Of a stretch of 64,000 nt of DNA, positions 10,783 to 22,827 are shown in pieces. Where the stretch lies: contig NC_041019.1 of NCBI RefSeq assembly GCF_004193775.1, positions 40,940,966 through 41,004,965 on the forward strand, written 5' to 3'. The stretch comes from Glycine soja. Taxonomy: Eukaryota > Streptophyta > Magnoliopsida > Fabales > Fabaceae. The first letter of the stretch is position 1, and every line of letters begins with the position of its first letter. The notes beneath the pieces were generated by a model that searched no databases, was not told the origin of the DNA, and saw only the letters and a list, made by a program, of their open reading frames with translations. The translations under genes were made by a program, and so were the position numbers.

Positions 10783-10788
10783 AAAACT

Positions 10789-12004
10789 TGTTAACGGTTT
10801 GACAAGTGCACCAAATTTTCAAGTAGTAAAACTCGGAAGTCCGAGTGTCGAATTCCACAGGGATTTTATTTTGTCCTTTTATTGTATAATTTTCAATTCT
10901 TAAGGGAAGAAATAAAGAGTGGTGGAAAATAAGTACAAGAGTAGTAATAGATAATAGCTAATGGTAGAAAAAATAATAGAAAGCAAAATAATTAATACAT
11001 ACCTAGCATGCCTTGTTTGGCTAGGATGTATGACTTTTGGATTTTTCTTTATCAATTAGGTGAATTTATCCTACCCACATCTATTCGATTACTTGCCCCT
11101 GAAACCTCACGATGACAAGCCCATTTTACCTACTATCTCCCAAATGCCTTTGTAAAGATTCAATAGATAAAATGCATGAAGCTTTGATTCTATATGTGTG
11201 CTTTAATTCAAGGGCATAATGTTGTCATCCTATGTCTAACATTGATTTCCTTATGATATATTTTCTTTTTGTTTTTTTAGAAGTTATCCTCTCTCGAGCG
11301 CCTAACCCCTAAAACTGATTTATGCATATTTTCTTTAGATTTTTATTAAGAGTTACCCTCTGTTGAGCATCTAACCCGTATTGTAAAGATGAGTATTGCT
11401 TGAAATATAAATAAGAAAAGACAATAGGATAGAAAACACCTTTTACATTTATAAATATGGAGTACATCATACATCTCTTTGGCTTTTTAGGCCTGTCAGA
11501 CCCTAACTAGGGGTTTAGCCTCTCATGGCCATTGAGCGTGTTACATTGAAATGGGGGTATAAGAATTGGTGGAGAAGGGATGGAAGAAGGGAATAGAAAA
11601 AATGATGAGAGAGAGAAGAGAATTCCCTAAGGAAGAGTTTTTAGGCTTTAGGTAGGTATGAGAGTGCTCTGAGACTCGGTGAATTTATAGTTGCTGAAGT
11701 GAATTTGGGCCTTCGTACTTACACTTAGCGCACTCTGCTCGCTCAGCCCAGGTGTCTATTTTTGCGCTCAGAGTGTGTTGTGCGCTTAGCACAGGTAGCG
11801 CACTGAGCGCGCCTTGGGTTAGGCCTGATGCTAAATCCTTAATTTTCCTTTGTAATTTTTGTAGATTTTTGCTTTTAATCCGACGAGTTTTTATATCTAC
11901 AGCCATAGTTTGGAAAAAAATATCAATTCTTAACAATTAAACACAAATAACTACTAAATAATTATTTTTAAAGACAATTTCACTTTATTTCTCATTATCA
12001 AAAA
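10789..12004 (-). mobile_element. G1 gypsy LTR, unit 1 (outer end truncated)
   Basis: It starts TGTTAACGG next to the primer site and extends about 1.2 kb to CATTATCAAAAA, where it joins the next promoter segment. The final CACATTTATTTAGCAG of complete LTRs is missing. It holds the GC-rich GCGC/TTAGCGC motif cluster at about 11725-11815 and a TATAAAT on the minus strand near 11684-11692, in a region shortened relative to other LTRs. No second LTR of this element is present nearby. Confidence 0.8.
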
Positions 12005-13562
12005 AATTTATATTTCAACCATATATATTTCTTTGGTTGCTACATGCACACACCCAATAACCTTATACTAGAAAGAATATCAAGAGATCCAAATGCATTG
12101 GGTTAAATCTGTCTTCTCTTCATCTTTCATATCTCATGGAACAAACATAAAGTTTAAATATTTATTAGAGGCTGGATACATATTTTACTGTAAAAAAAAA
12201 ATGTTAACCATATTTGCATTGTTTTCTCCTTTGTTTATTTGACCCCTTGCAGTCTTTTTGTCAATGTATTAAAAAGTCAAGTTGTGTTAATCTCTGTTTC
12301 CTTTTCAGCATATATAATTGTTGTTGTCTTGTGTTTGTGTTTGCATAATTTAAATAGTCTACTCTGTCAGGACGGTTTGATGTGCTTGTTGAAGGGAATA
12401 GAGTATTTTCTCTTCTATTTTCAATGTTTTCAACTTTTTCAATTTTCATATTCTCAAAAGGTGATTTGATCTTTTTATTTTGTAATTGCTAAGCATGACT
12501 GAAAATGCATGCTCCCATTAGTTGGTCCAGGGAAGACATAAAAGTATTTTCAATCCACGTCATCAATGATCCAACCTCTATATTACATACATATCCTCAA
12601 ATAGTTTCTCCCCTTATTTTAAGCTTCCTTGCAGCCAAAGGTAAAAGAGAACTTTCAATAAAAGAACCATGTAAGTGACAAAAGAACTTATGTAAATGTA
12701 ACATTTTTTACATTGATTATAAATATTTTAAATTATTAAAAATTTATTTAATTATTATATTATTTACTCAATTCAGTAATGTTTTTTGTTCCATGTAATG
12801 AAATTTATAAAGCAATTAATATTTTTAAGCCTTAAAGATAATTATATAACCATCTTAGAAGGTTTGTGCAATTACACAAACATATTCTTTTTTTTACCAT
12901 TATAGTTACTTTCCCTTTAAGAGAATGTTAGTGTAACATACAAGAAGGTGTTCATGTAATATTTTCAAACTTATAAGTAACTATTTCAAAGATAAAGAGG
13001 GATTACAGAAAAAAAAGGTGGTGTTATATGTAATTTGAGAAAAAACTCAGGAGATACAAATGTAATTTGTTCAAATAAAAAATTTCAAAACAAATTAAGA
13101 GGTAATAAAAATAATTTAAATCAAACAAAAATATGTGAGAATTTTTTTATGAGAAAGTTGGTTAAACACTCAAATCGAGAAATTAGTGGAGGATTTTAAA
13201 AAATGATATTTTATGTTTGAGTTAAAATTTAAAGAGTAGATTTTGCATAAATAAATTTGTGCTAGCCGTAGAAATTTCCATCTATTAACTATTAAAAACA
13301 ACCTTTATTAATTTTATTCAATTAAAATAAATTAATATATAAATTCTAAGGAAGCAACCCAAGTCAGACTCACTTTATATATTTACATGAATACACATAT
13401 CAGAATTATAAAATATCTATTATGTCAAATAGCATGCAGCATGTTTATCCATTTTTTATTTATTTAAGTCAAGTGTAATATATATACAAAATAAAATCTA
13501 TTAAAGTTGTCATTATTAGATTATAACCGTTAAAGATTGCCCGTTCTATTATCTTGTACTGG

Positions 13563-13606
<44 letters not shown>

Positions 13607-13799
13607 AAGGCTAGACTGCTGGGTATTATTTTAACTACTTTTTATCCTATAAATATCCCACTCACATCTTTGTTTTACCCATCAGCCATATATTTCCTCT
13701 GTTTCTCGCACAACCTTAAGTTCAGCTTTCCTTCGATTGGGGATTCATTCATTTTAGTTTTTCATATTTTCACATCAATTATAGTAGGCCACCAAACCA
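12005..13799 (+). repeat. Promoter segment of unit 2
   Basis: Homologous to 2340-4536, with (ATT)n at 13565-13604 (about 13 units) and TATAAAT at 13648-13654. An internal stretch present in the other copies (TATGTATATAAGGAATG through the start of AAATATTTTAAATTATT) is deleted near 12720. It leads directly into the start codon at 13800. Confidence 0.8.
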
Positions 13800-13811
13800 A
13801 TGGCAAAAGTA
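13800..13811 (+). pseudogene. Bromodomain gene copy 2, 5' stub before the Copia insertion
   Basis: ATG GCA AAA GTA, the first four codons, interrupted at 13812 by a Copia LTR. The last five bases AAGTA are repeated at 20299-20303 as the target-site duplication. The gene continues at 20304. Confidence 0.85.
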
Positions 13812-14280
13812 TGTAAAAATTTCTTAAGGGGTTTCCTAGACTATCAATGATAGGAAACAACAGGATCTTGAAACCTATGGTTCTCACAAACAATTAATAA
13901 ACAATAATAGATAATGATGTGTACCTTTCTCCGTAGGAAGACTTGTACCTTTCTCCATAGAAACTTCTCTCCAGTGTACTTTGATTTTCTTGAAAGAAGA
14001 GAGAAATAAAATTTCACTTCCTTTGACCTTTCTTTTCTGCCTCTCTCCGTTCGTGATGGCTATGAGTGAGAGAGAACATTTTTCTGGTCAGGAAGGGGAC
14101 CTTATTTTACGTTAGTGGGTATTAAGCCCCTTTTATAATCACTACTCCCATCAAATAGCAGTTAACCCTAGAAACTTCTCCTATTAAGTCCAATTACAAT
14201 TTAGTCCTTAATCATTAATTATTTACTTATTAGTCCCTACATAAGTCACATGCCTCTCACATGAGACATAAATTCTAACA
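13812..14280 (-). repeat. Copia 3' LTR
   Basis: Begins TGTAAAAATTTC and ends ATTCTAACA, 469 bp, matching the right LTR in length. The polypurine tract (AAGTGGGAGAA on the minus strand) abuts it at 14281-14291. Confidence 0.95.
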
Positions 14281-14291
14281 TTCTCCCACTT
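14281..14291 (-). promoter_or_regulatory. Copia polypurine tract
   Basis: The minus strand reads AAGTGGGAGAA immediately before the 3' LTR start (TGTTAGAAT), the expected plus-strand primer position. Confidence 0.8.
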
Positions 14292-14717
14292 GGCTCATGT
14301 GACATTAATAAACATTATGGACTAAATAAATAAATAGATTAACGAACATAATGCGCATTAAAAATTGACTAAATTGTTCTATACATTGGGTACATCATAA
14401 TTTCATGATTAAGAATAGGAACCAATTCGAGTCATGGCGGTTGTACATCATCTAATCGACATAGTCCCTTCCATGTACTACAAATTAGTCTTCTCCTTAA
14501 TATGACCATTAGTTAGGAGTATATAATTGGTCCAACATAATGTCTTCATTCAAGACAAAACCTGTTAACATTACTCTAACACAAACATGCATGCAAACAT
14601 AGAGAACAGGTAATCAGAAACATATCATAATTGAGCTCAGAGTGTCAGCAAAATTACATAAGGTAAATTACACTTAATGATCATCAATAACAATAATGCC
14701 CATACTTTCAACATGTT

Positions 14718-14903
14718 CTATAATGTCTTGGGCAATAATCCCTTATTCAAAGGGTCAACTATCATAAGGTTTGTGCTAATATGTTCTATTGACACTCTTT
14801 GTTTCTGAACTTCTTCCTTCACGACAAAGTACCTCAATTTCATATGCTTAGCACCCTTAGAGTACTTGTCGTTCTTACAAAAATATTGCTGCGGAGTTAT
14901 CAC
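14718..14903 (-). pseudogene. Copia RNase H C-terminal fragment
   Basis: Contains KLRYFVVKEEVQKQRVSIEH, then ISTNLMIVDPLNKGL, the conserved end of Copia RNase H (usually HISTxxxxADPLTKGL). Sequence between here and the reverse transcriptase is out of frame. Confidence 0.75.
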
Positions 14904-15159
14904 AATACATTTTCAGCGACCTAGCAATACTGTCGACAATTCCAAGCCCTGAAATAAAGTTCCACAACCAATTAGCCTGAATCATAGCCTCAAAACTTAC
15001 TACAAGTTCAGCTCTTAGATGCAACAACAACTGATGCATACAAAATTACTTTCATTTGTTTTCGTTCCATATCATTTCTAGGACATTGTGCGAGACTAAC
15101 TCTGTCTCATTTCTAAATTAGAATAGGCGATGTTAAACACCTTTCCATCTTGAATCTCT

Positions 15160-15999
15160 CTAGCACTTTATTGATATATATACTTTCTGAGATAAGCCTA
15201 ACAATCCTTGTGATCTATTATGGAATATTTCTATCCCTATCACATAGCTTACCTCACCCATATCTTTCACTTCAAAGTTTCTAGAGAGAAATTTCTTAGT
15301 CTCATGAAGAAGACCAAGATCGTTAGCTGCAAGCAAGATATCATCAATATACAAAATTAGAAAATAACCTTACTCCCACTGACCTTTAGATACATACACC
15401 GATAAACAGTATTTTCCTTAAATCTAAAGGAAATAATGGTATCATTAAACCTTAAATACCATTGGCGGGAAGCTTGCTTTAAGACTGTATATTGATTTCT
15501 TTAGTATGCACACCATGTGTTCATTTCCTTCAACTGAGAACCCCATTGGTTGGTCCATACAAACATTCTTCTCTAAATCTCCATTAAGAAAGACAGTTTT
15601 CACATCCATCTGATGTAGTTCCAAGTCATAATGGGCTACTAATGCCATAATAATCCTGAAAGAATCCTTTCGTGAGACAGGTGAAAACGTCTATTTATAA
15701 TCAATGCCATATTTCTGAGTAAATCCCTTAGCAACAAGTCTAGCCTTGTAACGTTCAAGGTTTCCATGAGAGTCACGTTTAGTCTTGATGACCCACTTAC
15801 AACCAACTCTCTTACAACCCTTTGGTAATTCTACAAAGTCCCAAACACCATTATGTTCCATGGAATCTATCTCTTCTTTCATGGCATTTAACCACTTCTT
15901 AGAACTATCACAACTTACAACTTGTGAAAACAAAACTGGATCATTATCATTAATGCTTAAGTTTGTTTTTTGTTTCATGTAGGTATACCGCATAATCAT
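15160..15999 (-). pseudogene. Copia reverse transcriptase (broken)
   Basis: Three open pieces in order on the minus strand: WLNAMKEEIDSMEHNGVWDF with KARLVAKGFTQKYGIDYK (15691-15999), LHQMDVKTVFLNGDLEKNVC (15445-15648), and MYIDDILLAANDLGLLHETK (15160-15354). The catalytic YxDD motif is present as YIDD. Frameshifts separate the pieces. Confidence 0.9.
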
Positions 16000-16177
16000 T
16001 TGAAATAGCTGGTCTCCTTTTCTCTTTGAGACCTTCTTAATGTTACTTCTTGTGGTTCCTCCATAATAGGTTCATTATGCATCATGGGTTCATTATTGTG
16101 CTGCTCCTCTTCATTAGTTTTGTAGCAATAACTGAAGGAGCAATCACCTTACTGTTAGAGGCATAAGCTAAAAGGAC

Positions 16178-17413
16178 TTACACTCTAACTTCTTTAATTT
16201 CCATTTCTCGTGAAACTCTACTCCCACTGATTTCATTATTTCCAATGAACCTTGCATTTCCAGTTTTGACAATTCTCATACTATGATTAGGACAATAAAA
16301 CATATACCCCTTTGATTTTTCTGGATAACCAATGAAATATCCACTGATTGTTCTTGCATCCAATTTTCTTTCTTGCGGATTGCAAATTCTTATTTCTGCC
16401 TGACAGTTTTCAAGGCATACATCCACAAAGATACGGGTAAAGTCTAATTGATTAACATACTCGTAACCATATCCATTAAAGTTCTATTATGCCTTTCTGA
16501 TACACCATTTTGTTGTGGTGTACTGGGAATTGTGTATTGCACACAAATGCACGTTTCTGAACAAGCTTAGCAAATGGACCTGGGTATTGCTCAGTTTCAT
16601 CATATCTTCCGTAATACTCATCACCTCTATCATATCTAATAATTTTTATATTTATGTCTAATTGCCCTTTTACTTCATTGTAGTAAATTTCTAAGGCATC
16701 CATTGCCTAAGAAATCTCGGGCAGTAAGTAGACATAACTGTAACGTGAATAATCATCAATAATGGTGATAAAGTATCATTCCTTTCCGAAAGAACTAACA
16801 TCAAAAGGTCCACAAATATCAATATGCACAATTTCAAGAAGCTGAGTGCTTCTTGTAGCTCTTTTCTTTGTATGTTTTGCTTGTTTTCCCTTAATACAAC
16901 CCACATAAATATTTAGATCCGTAAAATCTAGATAAGGAAGAATTTCATTCTTTATTAATATTTCCATCCTTTCTCTAGAAATGTGACCTAAACGTTTATG
17001 CCACAAGAAAACAGATCGTTCATTCACTAAACTATGTTTAGTGCCAACATTATGATGCAGAGTTAAAACCGTTTCAGCATACAAACTGTCTATTTCCAAT
17101 TTATATAAACCATCACAAGAATACCAGTACCAATGAGATGATTATGCTTAAATAAATTGAAACATCCATTACCAAAATTAAAAGAGTATGCAGTAACATC
17201 AAGTTTAGATAATGAAACTAAATTCCTAGATAAACTAGGTACATAAGGAGTTTCCAGTAAATCTAAACGATGTCCAGTGTTGCGTTTTAAACAATAAATC
17301 TCAACTATTTCCAATGGAGCTTTCACTTCATTCCCCATAAAAATGAACTTCTCATTTGGGCTTATGGTTTGGATTGTAAGGAATCTCTGCATAATGTTAG
17401 AAACATGAGTCAT
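16178..17413 (-). pseudogene. Copia integrase (broken)
   Basis: Pieces read GAG-pre-integrase (WHKRLGHISRERMEILIKNE at about 17000), then LLEIVHIDICGPFDVSSFGK (integrase core start), then the core near 16476-16703 and the C-terminal part with SGYFIGYPEKSKGYMFYCPN (16178-16426). The order is as in Copia elements. Several frames are needed, so the protein is not expressed whole. Confidence 0.9.
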
Positions 17414-17871
17414 ACATCCAGAATTAATCCATCATGTATCATGGGAAACTACAGTTAAGTTTGATTCAAAACATACATGAGCATTAAGCTCACCATTCTT
17501 TTCGAACCAAGACTTACACTTTAGGCAATTCTTTTGGAAATGTCTTAATTTCACAAAATTGACAATTATTGCCCTTTGATACCCTTCTTCTGGATTTGCA
17601 AAGAGTCGTCATTGTTCTTTAATGACCCTTTGCCTTTATCATGCTTCTTCATAAATTTCTTTTCAAGCTCCTTGATTCCCTTGGTGGCTAACATAATAGA
17701 CTAAGTGACTTCCTTGATTCTTAAGCCTCGTTTCTTCCTGATCTAACATACTGTGAAATTCATGCACATTCCATTTATCTTTCATGGTATTATAGTTCAT
17801 TTAGAACAGGCCAAACTCAGACAGTAATGAGTTTAGAATAAACTGAACAAGAAAGTTCTCATTCACAGCCA

Positions 17872-18300
17872 TTATATTCCCAAGGTCTTAAGTCTTACTG
17901 TGATGTTTGTCATCTCAATGACATGTTCATACATAGTACATGAACCATCGAACTTCATGGTGGTCAATGTACTCATTAATGTCCCAACAACAGACTTATC
18001 AGCTGTTTGAGAATACTCTCCCACTAATCCTATAAACCTTTTAGCACTTTCGATTTTAGGGAGAGTTGTCTTAATACTGTCTGCAACAGTCATTCTCATC
18101 AACATTAGGCTAAGTCTGTTAGATCTTTCCCAAGTTTTATAATGAACTTTCTCTTCATTGCTACTAGCATCAATAATAGTAACAAACTTCTCTTCCAACA
18201 TAGCAAGATCATGATCAAAAACACTAAGGTGAAATTGGACTTGCTCATTTCTGTCAGAGAAGTTAAGCCCATTAAAATTAGTACAGATGATGCATAAGAA
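17872..18300 (-). pseudogene. Copia gag fragment
   Basis: The minus strand encodes NEQVQFHLSVFDHDLAMLEE and then YKTWERSNRLSLMLMRMTVA, typical of the UBN2-type gag of Tnt1-like Copia elements. A degenerate zinc-knuckle region lies near 17500-17560. Downstream frames are interrupted. Confidence 0.8.
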
Positions 18301-19815
18301 TCCAATGAATTCAAAACATGTATTACATAATAAAATTCACATAAGTGTTTTGAGACATAAAATACATGTCATACATATGATTCATTCAAATAACGGACAA
18401 TGTATATTGATGTTCTCCTTTGGGTGATACACCAATACACAACATACAAACATAATGATGCTAATGAAATTTTAACATTATTTGGCAATTAAATATGCAT
18501 CAATTAGTAGTATCTATTTCCTTTGGGCATATAAATAAAACTAATGATACACACAAATTGCCTACAATTATATTCATTAATTATAAGAACAACTAATCAA
18601 CCTTTGGGCGATCAATAAATGCCTTATAACAATGAATTTCAATTACCCATAAACCAATAACCATATAATTTAGCATCCATTATTCTATGAGTAATCAAAA
18701 TAATCATTAATTTTGGAATTAAATAACCTTACAAATTTGGCCACTTTGGTGACTAACAAATTCAACATACATTTAATTCCAACCAAATATAATTGAAATA
18801 TCATTAATTTGGAATTAAATAACCTTACAAATTTGGTCACTTTGGTGACTAACAAATTCAACATACATTTAATTCCAATCAATTATATATGGCCTGCACA
18901 TACTTATTGCTATTAACAATTCATAGTCATTCTATTAATTTCATTCCAGGCCATAAAATAATATTTGTATTTATTTATGTTTTTGCATTCAAACACATTC
19001 AAGCAAATATGTAGCATATACATATATTTACTGCTACCAATAATTTCAAAGCATTCACGTTAATTTAATTACAGGATATAAACTTTCAATCCTTCAATTA
19101 CGTTTAATAATAATTTCCAGAAAAAAAAACACAAGTGAGACTGAAAATAGCAAAATGGGTTGCAAATAGCAATATCCAAAATTTCTTATCTTCCCTCTTC
19201 TAGGAACGTAATGCAACGCAGCTTTTTCAATGAATTGGAATTGCAACTCACGCTTTCTTTCTCCATTATAAATAGATAGTGGCAGCCACAATGGCTTTTT
19301 CCAAATTTACATAATATTTATACCCTGTAATCAACATAACATACGTGCTAGTGCTTTTCAAAAGTTGAAACTTACGCTCACAGTAACATGGCTTTCTCAC
19401 ATTATATGACTTTTTCAAAACATTGGGAATTAAAAGGAAGCAAGCCCGTGAATGCTTTCTTCATGAATATATAAATAACCTTAATGGAATTAAATCTGGG
19501 CAGCTTCCTCCATTAAAAGTAAAAGCTTTCTCCATTAAAAAAAATGCAGCAGAAGCTTTCTTTTGAAATTTTTGTATATTCCTTTCATACAAAATCTCAT
19601 ACTTTGCAGTGGAAAAACATAATTAACGTGAAAGACACGTTATTAAAACATTAATTAAAAATACATGTAACACAAATTAAAATCCCTAAATTTCATAATT
19701 AGGTTTGATGCATAATTTGATGAAATTAAATTATCCCTAAATTTCATAGTTAGGGTTCATGCATAATTGGGAAAAATTAAATCATTCTTGGAGAATCATA
19801 AATTTCATAACACAT
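18301..19815 (-). other. Copia 5' leader region
   Basis: The stretch of about 1.5 kb between the primer site and gag has no coding potential. It contains a tandem direct repeat of period 97 bp near 18704-18890 and several GCTTTCTCCATTA-like repeats at about 19200-19560. Untranslated leaders this long occur in some Copia families. Confidence 0.6.
18704..18890. repeat. 97-bp tandem repeat, two copies
   Basis: TCATTAATTTTGGAATTAAA at 18704 recurs at 18801 as TCATTAATTTGGAATTAAAT. The following sequence (CTTTGGTGACTAACAAATTC) is the same in both copies. Confidence 0.85.
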
Positions 19816-19827
19816 GCTCTGATACCA
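19816..19827 (-). promoter_or_regulatory. Copia primer-binding site (initiator tRNA-Met type)
   Basis: The minus strand reads TGGTATCAGAGC two bases inside the 5' LTR edge, the standard plant Copia primer site. Confidence 0.9.
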
Positions 19828-19829
19828 CA

Positions 19830-20298
19830 TGTAAAAATTTCTTAAGGGGTTTCCTAGACTATCAATGATAGGAAACAACAGGATCTTGAAACCTATGGTT
19901 CTCACAAACAATCAATAAACAACAATAGATAATGATGTGTACATTTCTCCATAGGAAGACTTGTACCTTTCTCCATAGGAACTTCTCTCCAGTGTACTTT
20001 GATTTTCTTGAAAGAAGAGAGAAATAAAATTTCACTTCCCTTGACCTTTCTTTTCTGCCTCTCTCCGTTCGTGATGGCTATGAGTGAGAGAGAGCATTTT
20101 TCTGGTCAGGAAGGGGACCTTATTTTACGTTAGTGGGTATTAAGCCCCTTTTATAATCACTACTCCCATCAAGTAGCAGTTAACCCTAGAAACTTCTCCT
20201 ATTAAGTCCAATTACAATTTAGTCCTTAATCATTAATTATTTACTTATTAGTCCCTACATAAGTCACATGCCTCTCAAATGAGACATAAATTCTAACA
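19830..20298 (-). repeat. Copia 5' LTR
   Basis: 469 bp, TGTAAAAATTTC to ATTCTAACA. Compared with the left LTR by eye it has about 9 single-base differences and no indels. Confidence 0.95.
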
Positions 20299-21015
20299 AA
20301 GTAAAGATCTTCTCTCCAGGTTCCAAAGTGTGTGAGCTGAAAAATAAGAAGGGTTATTATGCGATGACAATGTGGGTTAACACCGAAAACCCATCAGAAT
20401 CTTCTGTCACTGATTCAAGAATTAATTTCAAGAACCGAAATGGCAACATGGGTTAGCACTAAAAACCCGTCGGGAGTATGTGAGTCGAAGAAAAAGAAGG
20501 AGGATACTGTGTGTGTGGAGTGCAAGAACAGAGAGAAGAAGAAGCGAAAGGTGGAGCACGTAATGACGATGTACCGTTGCAAGAAGATGCAATGCTGGGC
20601 GATGTTGAAGCGTTTGATGGTAGGAAGAGATGCGTGGGCTTTACAGAAGGATGTTCTTCATCCAAAGATTTTGTACGTTCTTGATAAGTCTGAAGCCATG
20701 AAAAAACCAAAGGGTTTGGAGGATATTGAGTCAAAGTTGAAGAATTCGGATTACTCAGAAGCTTATGAGTTTGTGGATGATGTGAGGCTGGTGTTGTCTT
20801 ATGCATTGCAATACCCTCCAAGGAGTGAGGTTCATAGAACTGCAACAAGGATCCCCGAGGGTTTTGAGGTCAATTGGAAAACTATGAAGGAGAAGTGGAT
20901 GCGTGAGGAAGAAGAGACAAACAAGATTTGCAAGAGGGAATTACATGTGTGTCCAAATGAAAGAAGTCAAGTGTGTAATCATCTCACAAAAAGGAGCAAT
21001 ATTTTTATGTGCTGA
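20299..21015 (+). pseudogene. Bromodomain gene copy 2, body after the Copia insertion
   Basis: After the duplicated AAGTA, the sequence resumes KIFSPGSK and then KVCELKNKKGYYAMTMWVNT. Compared with the intact genes, two N-terminal pieces are missing in frame: the AEHPRRKLVI region and the SYSCGTNTPKDSIVS region. A 4-base insertion at AAGAATTAATTTC near 20420 shifts the frame. From ATG 20440 a 191-codon frame remains, containing KKKRKV and the whole bromodomain with the same YPPRSEVH motif. It has lost its promoter to the Copia insertion, so it is most likely a pseudogene, though the internal ATG could in principle be used. Confidence 0.85.
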
Positions 21016-22150
21016 TTCAAAATAGCTTCTCACCACAAGTCAAGAAAGCTATGCCAATAAGGGTCATTATGAGCAACATGGACATTACCCCTCTTCAATA
21101 GTTTCATTTAATTACCTGGTTTATTCATTTTTATGTATAAAGTATCTATTCAATTTCACGTAAGAAGTTTCTACTGTTTCTATTTTGAGTTGTAAGATTA
21201 CTCCTCAATAATAAGACAATTCTGTTATGTTATGTTTGTTGTGTTCCGTATCTCCTTGATGTTCTTGACATGACTTTGAAAAACATTTTATTATTACGTA
21301 ATAAAGCAGCACGGATTACAATTTATCAAGCAATTAACCCCAAATTGATTGATTATGGAAAGGACTTCATCAATACACTACTGTTGGTTCTCGATGAGTA
21401 TCATCAAGTTGATTCCGTAGTATTTTTTTTAAGGGTTAAATAAGTTTTTAGTCAGTAAATTTGACCTACAAGCGTCACTGACTATGGTTGGTTGGAAAAC
21501 CCTAGACTATATGACCTACCTCACTACCTAAGCTGACTTTGTCTTTCTTGCCATGCACTCTAGGTCGACTAAGATTGGCACCCAACTATGTAGCATCGAT
21601 AAATCCAAGATTCATCTCATCTTGAAGAAGATATTTCATGCTCACGACACTAAATTTAAGACTGAATTTGGGAGCAGGCCAAGGTTCTTCATGCCAATAG
21701 CATTCAATATCTTTATGGGTTTCCCCTACATCGCAAGTGTCAATGTGTCATTGCCCCTCAAAAGTGTGAAAGCCCCATGTTTGCTTATTTAGAGAAATTT
21801 GATGGGTTCTCTATGATTTCAAAGAATATTTTCCCCTATAGAGACATCGGCCTAGGAATTTGAGCAGCATAGCACTTTCATGTTGTTGGCTCTCTTTAGT
21901 TTACCTTTGGAATATTCTACCAAGATCAAATTTTGGAGTCACCCACTATCCCCAAGTTGAACAACCTATGTTTGATATGCCTCCACCTGTTGATCCTGTG
22001 CACTTTTATCCTAGAGTGTCGATCATGATGATATGTGCAATCACTACAACAAGTTGGACCACACCATTGATAAGTGATGGGCTTTCTGCTGCCACCCTCC
22101 TCACACTGTCGATAATGCAAAGGCTACTCCATAGAAGACCCTGAGTCATT
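21016..22150 (+). other. 3' flank of bromodomain copy 2, with a unit-specific tail
   Basis: 21016-21735 matches 7305-8020, with AATAAA at 21300-21305 and the open stretch from ATG 21553. From about 21736 to 22150 the sequence is not found elsewhere in the window. It contains VEQPMFDMPPPVDPVHFY in one frame near 21950-22010, but no convincing gene. It joins the kinase fragment at about 22151. Confidence 0.5.
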
Positions 22151-22827
22151 GGATTTTCAGAGTAGACTCTTCTATCCTTTTGCATGGACCTTCCACCAAA
22201 AATTTCATCACTGTAACCATCACTTGGATTAGCATGCAAGGGAGTCACTAATTCATTGCCAAGATTTTAGTCCAAATGCCTATGGAGCTTTTTGGGCCGA
22301 CCGACATCCCCATGCTGATAAGGATGGGAGTCGCTTGACAATGTAGCAGCCACTTATTGAGGGTATATGCAATCCGCAGTTCTTATATTGGAGTATTGAG
22401 GATGTAGCTGAGCAGTAGCAAACGATGCATTGCTCTCAATACTTCCCTGGCATCAGTTGTTACCGAGCAATTGTATATAACCTGTTGCATTAATACCATC
22501 CTTGATCTCGAACAGAGAAGAAGCATTTGGAATTTTTGAAAAAACTGGAGCCAAATTCAATTCTGTCCCAAATGGACTGGTTTCATTTGTCAAACTTTTC
22601 CCACCAATGTTTGTCCAAGTAGGGTCTCCCATGCCGTTCACGACAACAACATATTGGTAATCGGGATCACTATGCCGAACAGCACTTACCTCTAACGATG
22701 ATGTCTCTTCAAATTCACCCAAAGGAACTAAACATATTCTGAGTTGTTGAGAACCTTCATGCCTTTCAAGCCCATGGTATTCCTCCTTCATATTTTGAAG
22801 ATCTTCATAAGAGAAAACAGATATTAG
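22151..22827 (-). pseudogene. PB1/Raf-like kinase gene fragment, copy B (internally deleted)
   Basis: The order on the minus strand is NMKEEYHGLERHEGSQQL, RIFLVPLGE, DYQYVVVVNGMGDP, then a jump from GINA to TGYIQLLGNN, and a block up to YSDEIFGGRSMQKDRRVYSE. The NPNG...PIPPTPIQV stretch of copies A and C is missing. The same deletion occurs in the copy at 46351. Frameshifts are present. Confidence 0.8.

Larger units (their letters stand above)
13812..20298 (-). mobile_element. Complete but decayed Copia LTR retrotransposon
   Basis: A 6487-bp element in minus orientation, flanked by the 5-bp target duplication AAGTA. It has 469-bp LTRs on both sides, a TGGTATCAGAGC primer site at the right and a polypurine tract at the left. 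Domains on the minus strand run gag, GAG-pre-integrase and integrase, reverse transcriptase, RNase H, which is the Copia order. Stops and frameshifts break every domain, so it is not autonomous. It sits inside codon 4 of bromodomain copy 2. I count about 9 mismatches between the LTRs, which suggests a fairly recent insertion. Confidence 0.95.

Noticed and set aside
10562..10903. 113-codon + strand frame over gag, primer site and LTR (also 44246, 48595 and 59038)
   Set aside because: It runs antisense across gag, the primer-binding site and the LTR edge. It recurs only because those parts are duplicated.
2236..12004. The whole unit as one LTR retrotransposon that captured both genes
   Set aside because: No polypurine tract lies at the promoter-segment side of the LTRs (the minus strand reads TTTTGGGTCATAC there) and no target duplications flank the units. 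The kinase piece keeps introns. Segmental duplication fits better.
12239..12469. A 72-76-codon frame (SLFVNVLKSQ...YSQKVI) repeated in promoter segments at 12239, 26326, 45255 and 60873
   Set aside because: It starts at TTG, not ATG, in a eukaryotic context. It is repeated only because the promoter segments are duplicated. The composition is that of AT-rich noncoding DNA and the unit 1 copy is broken.
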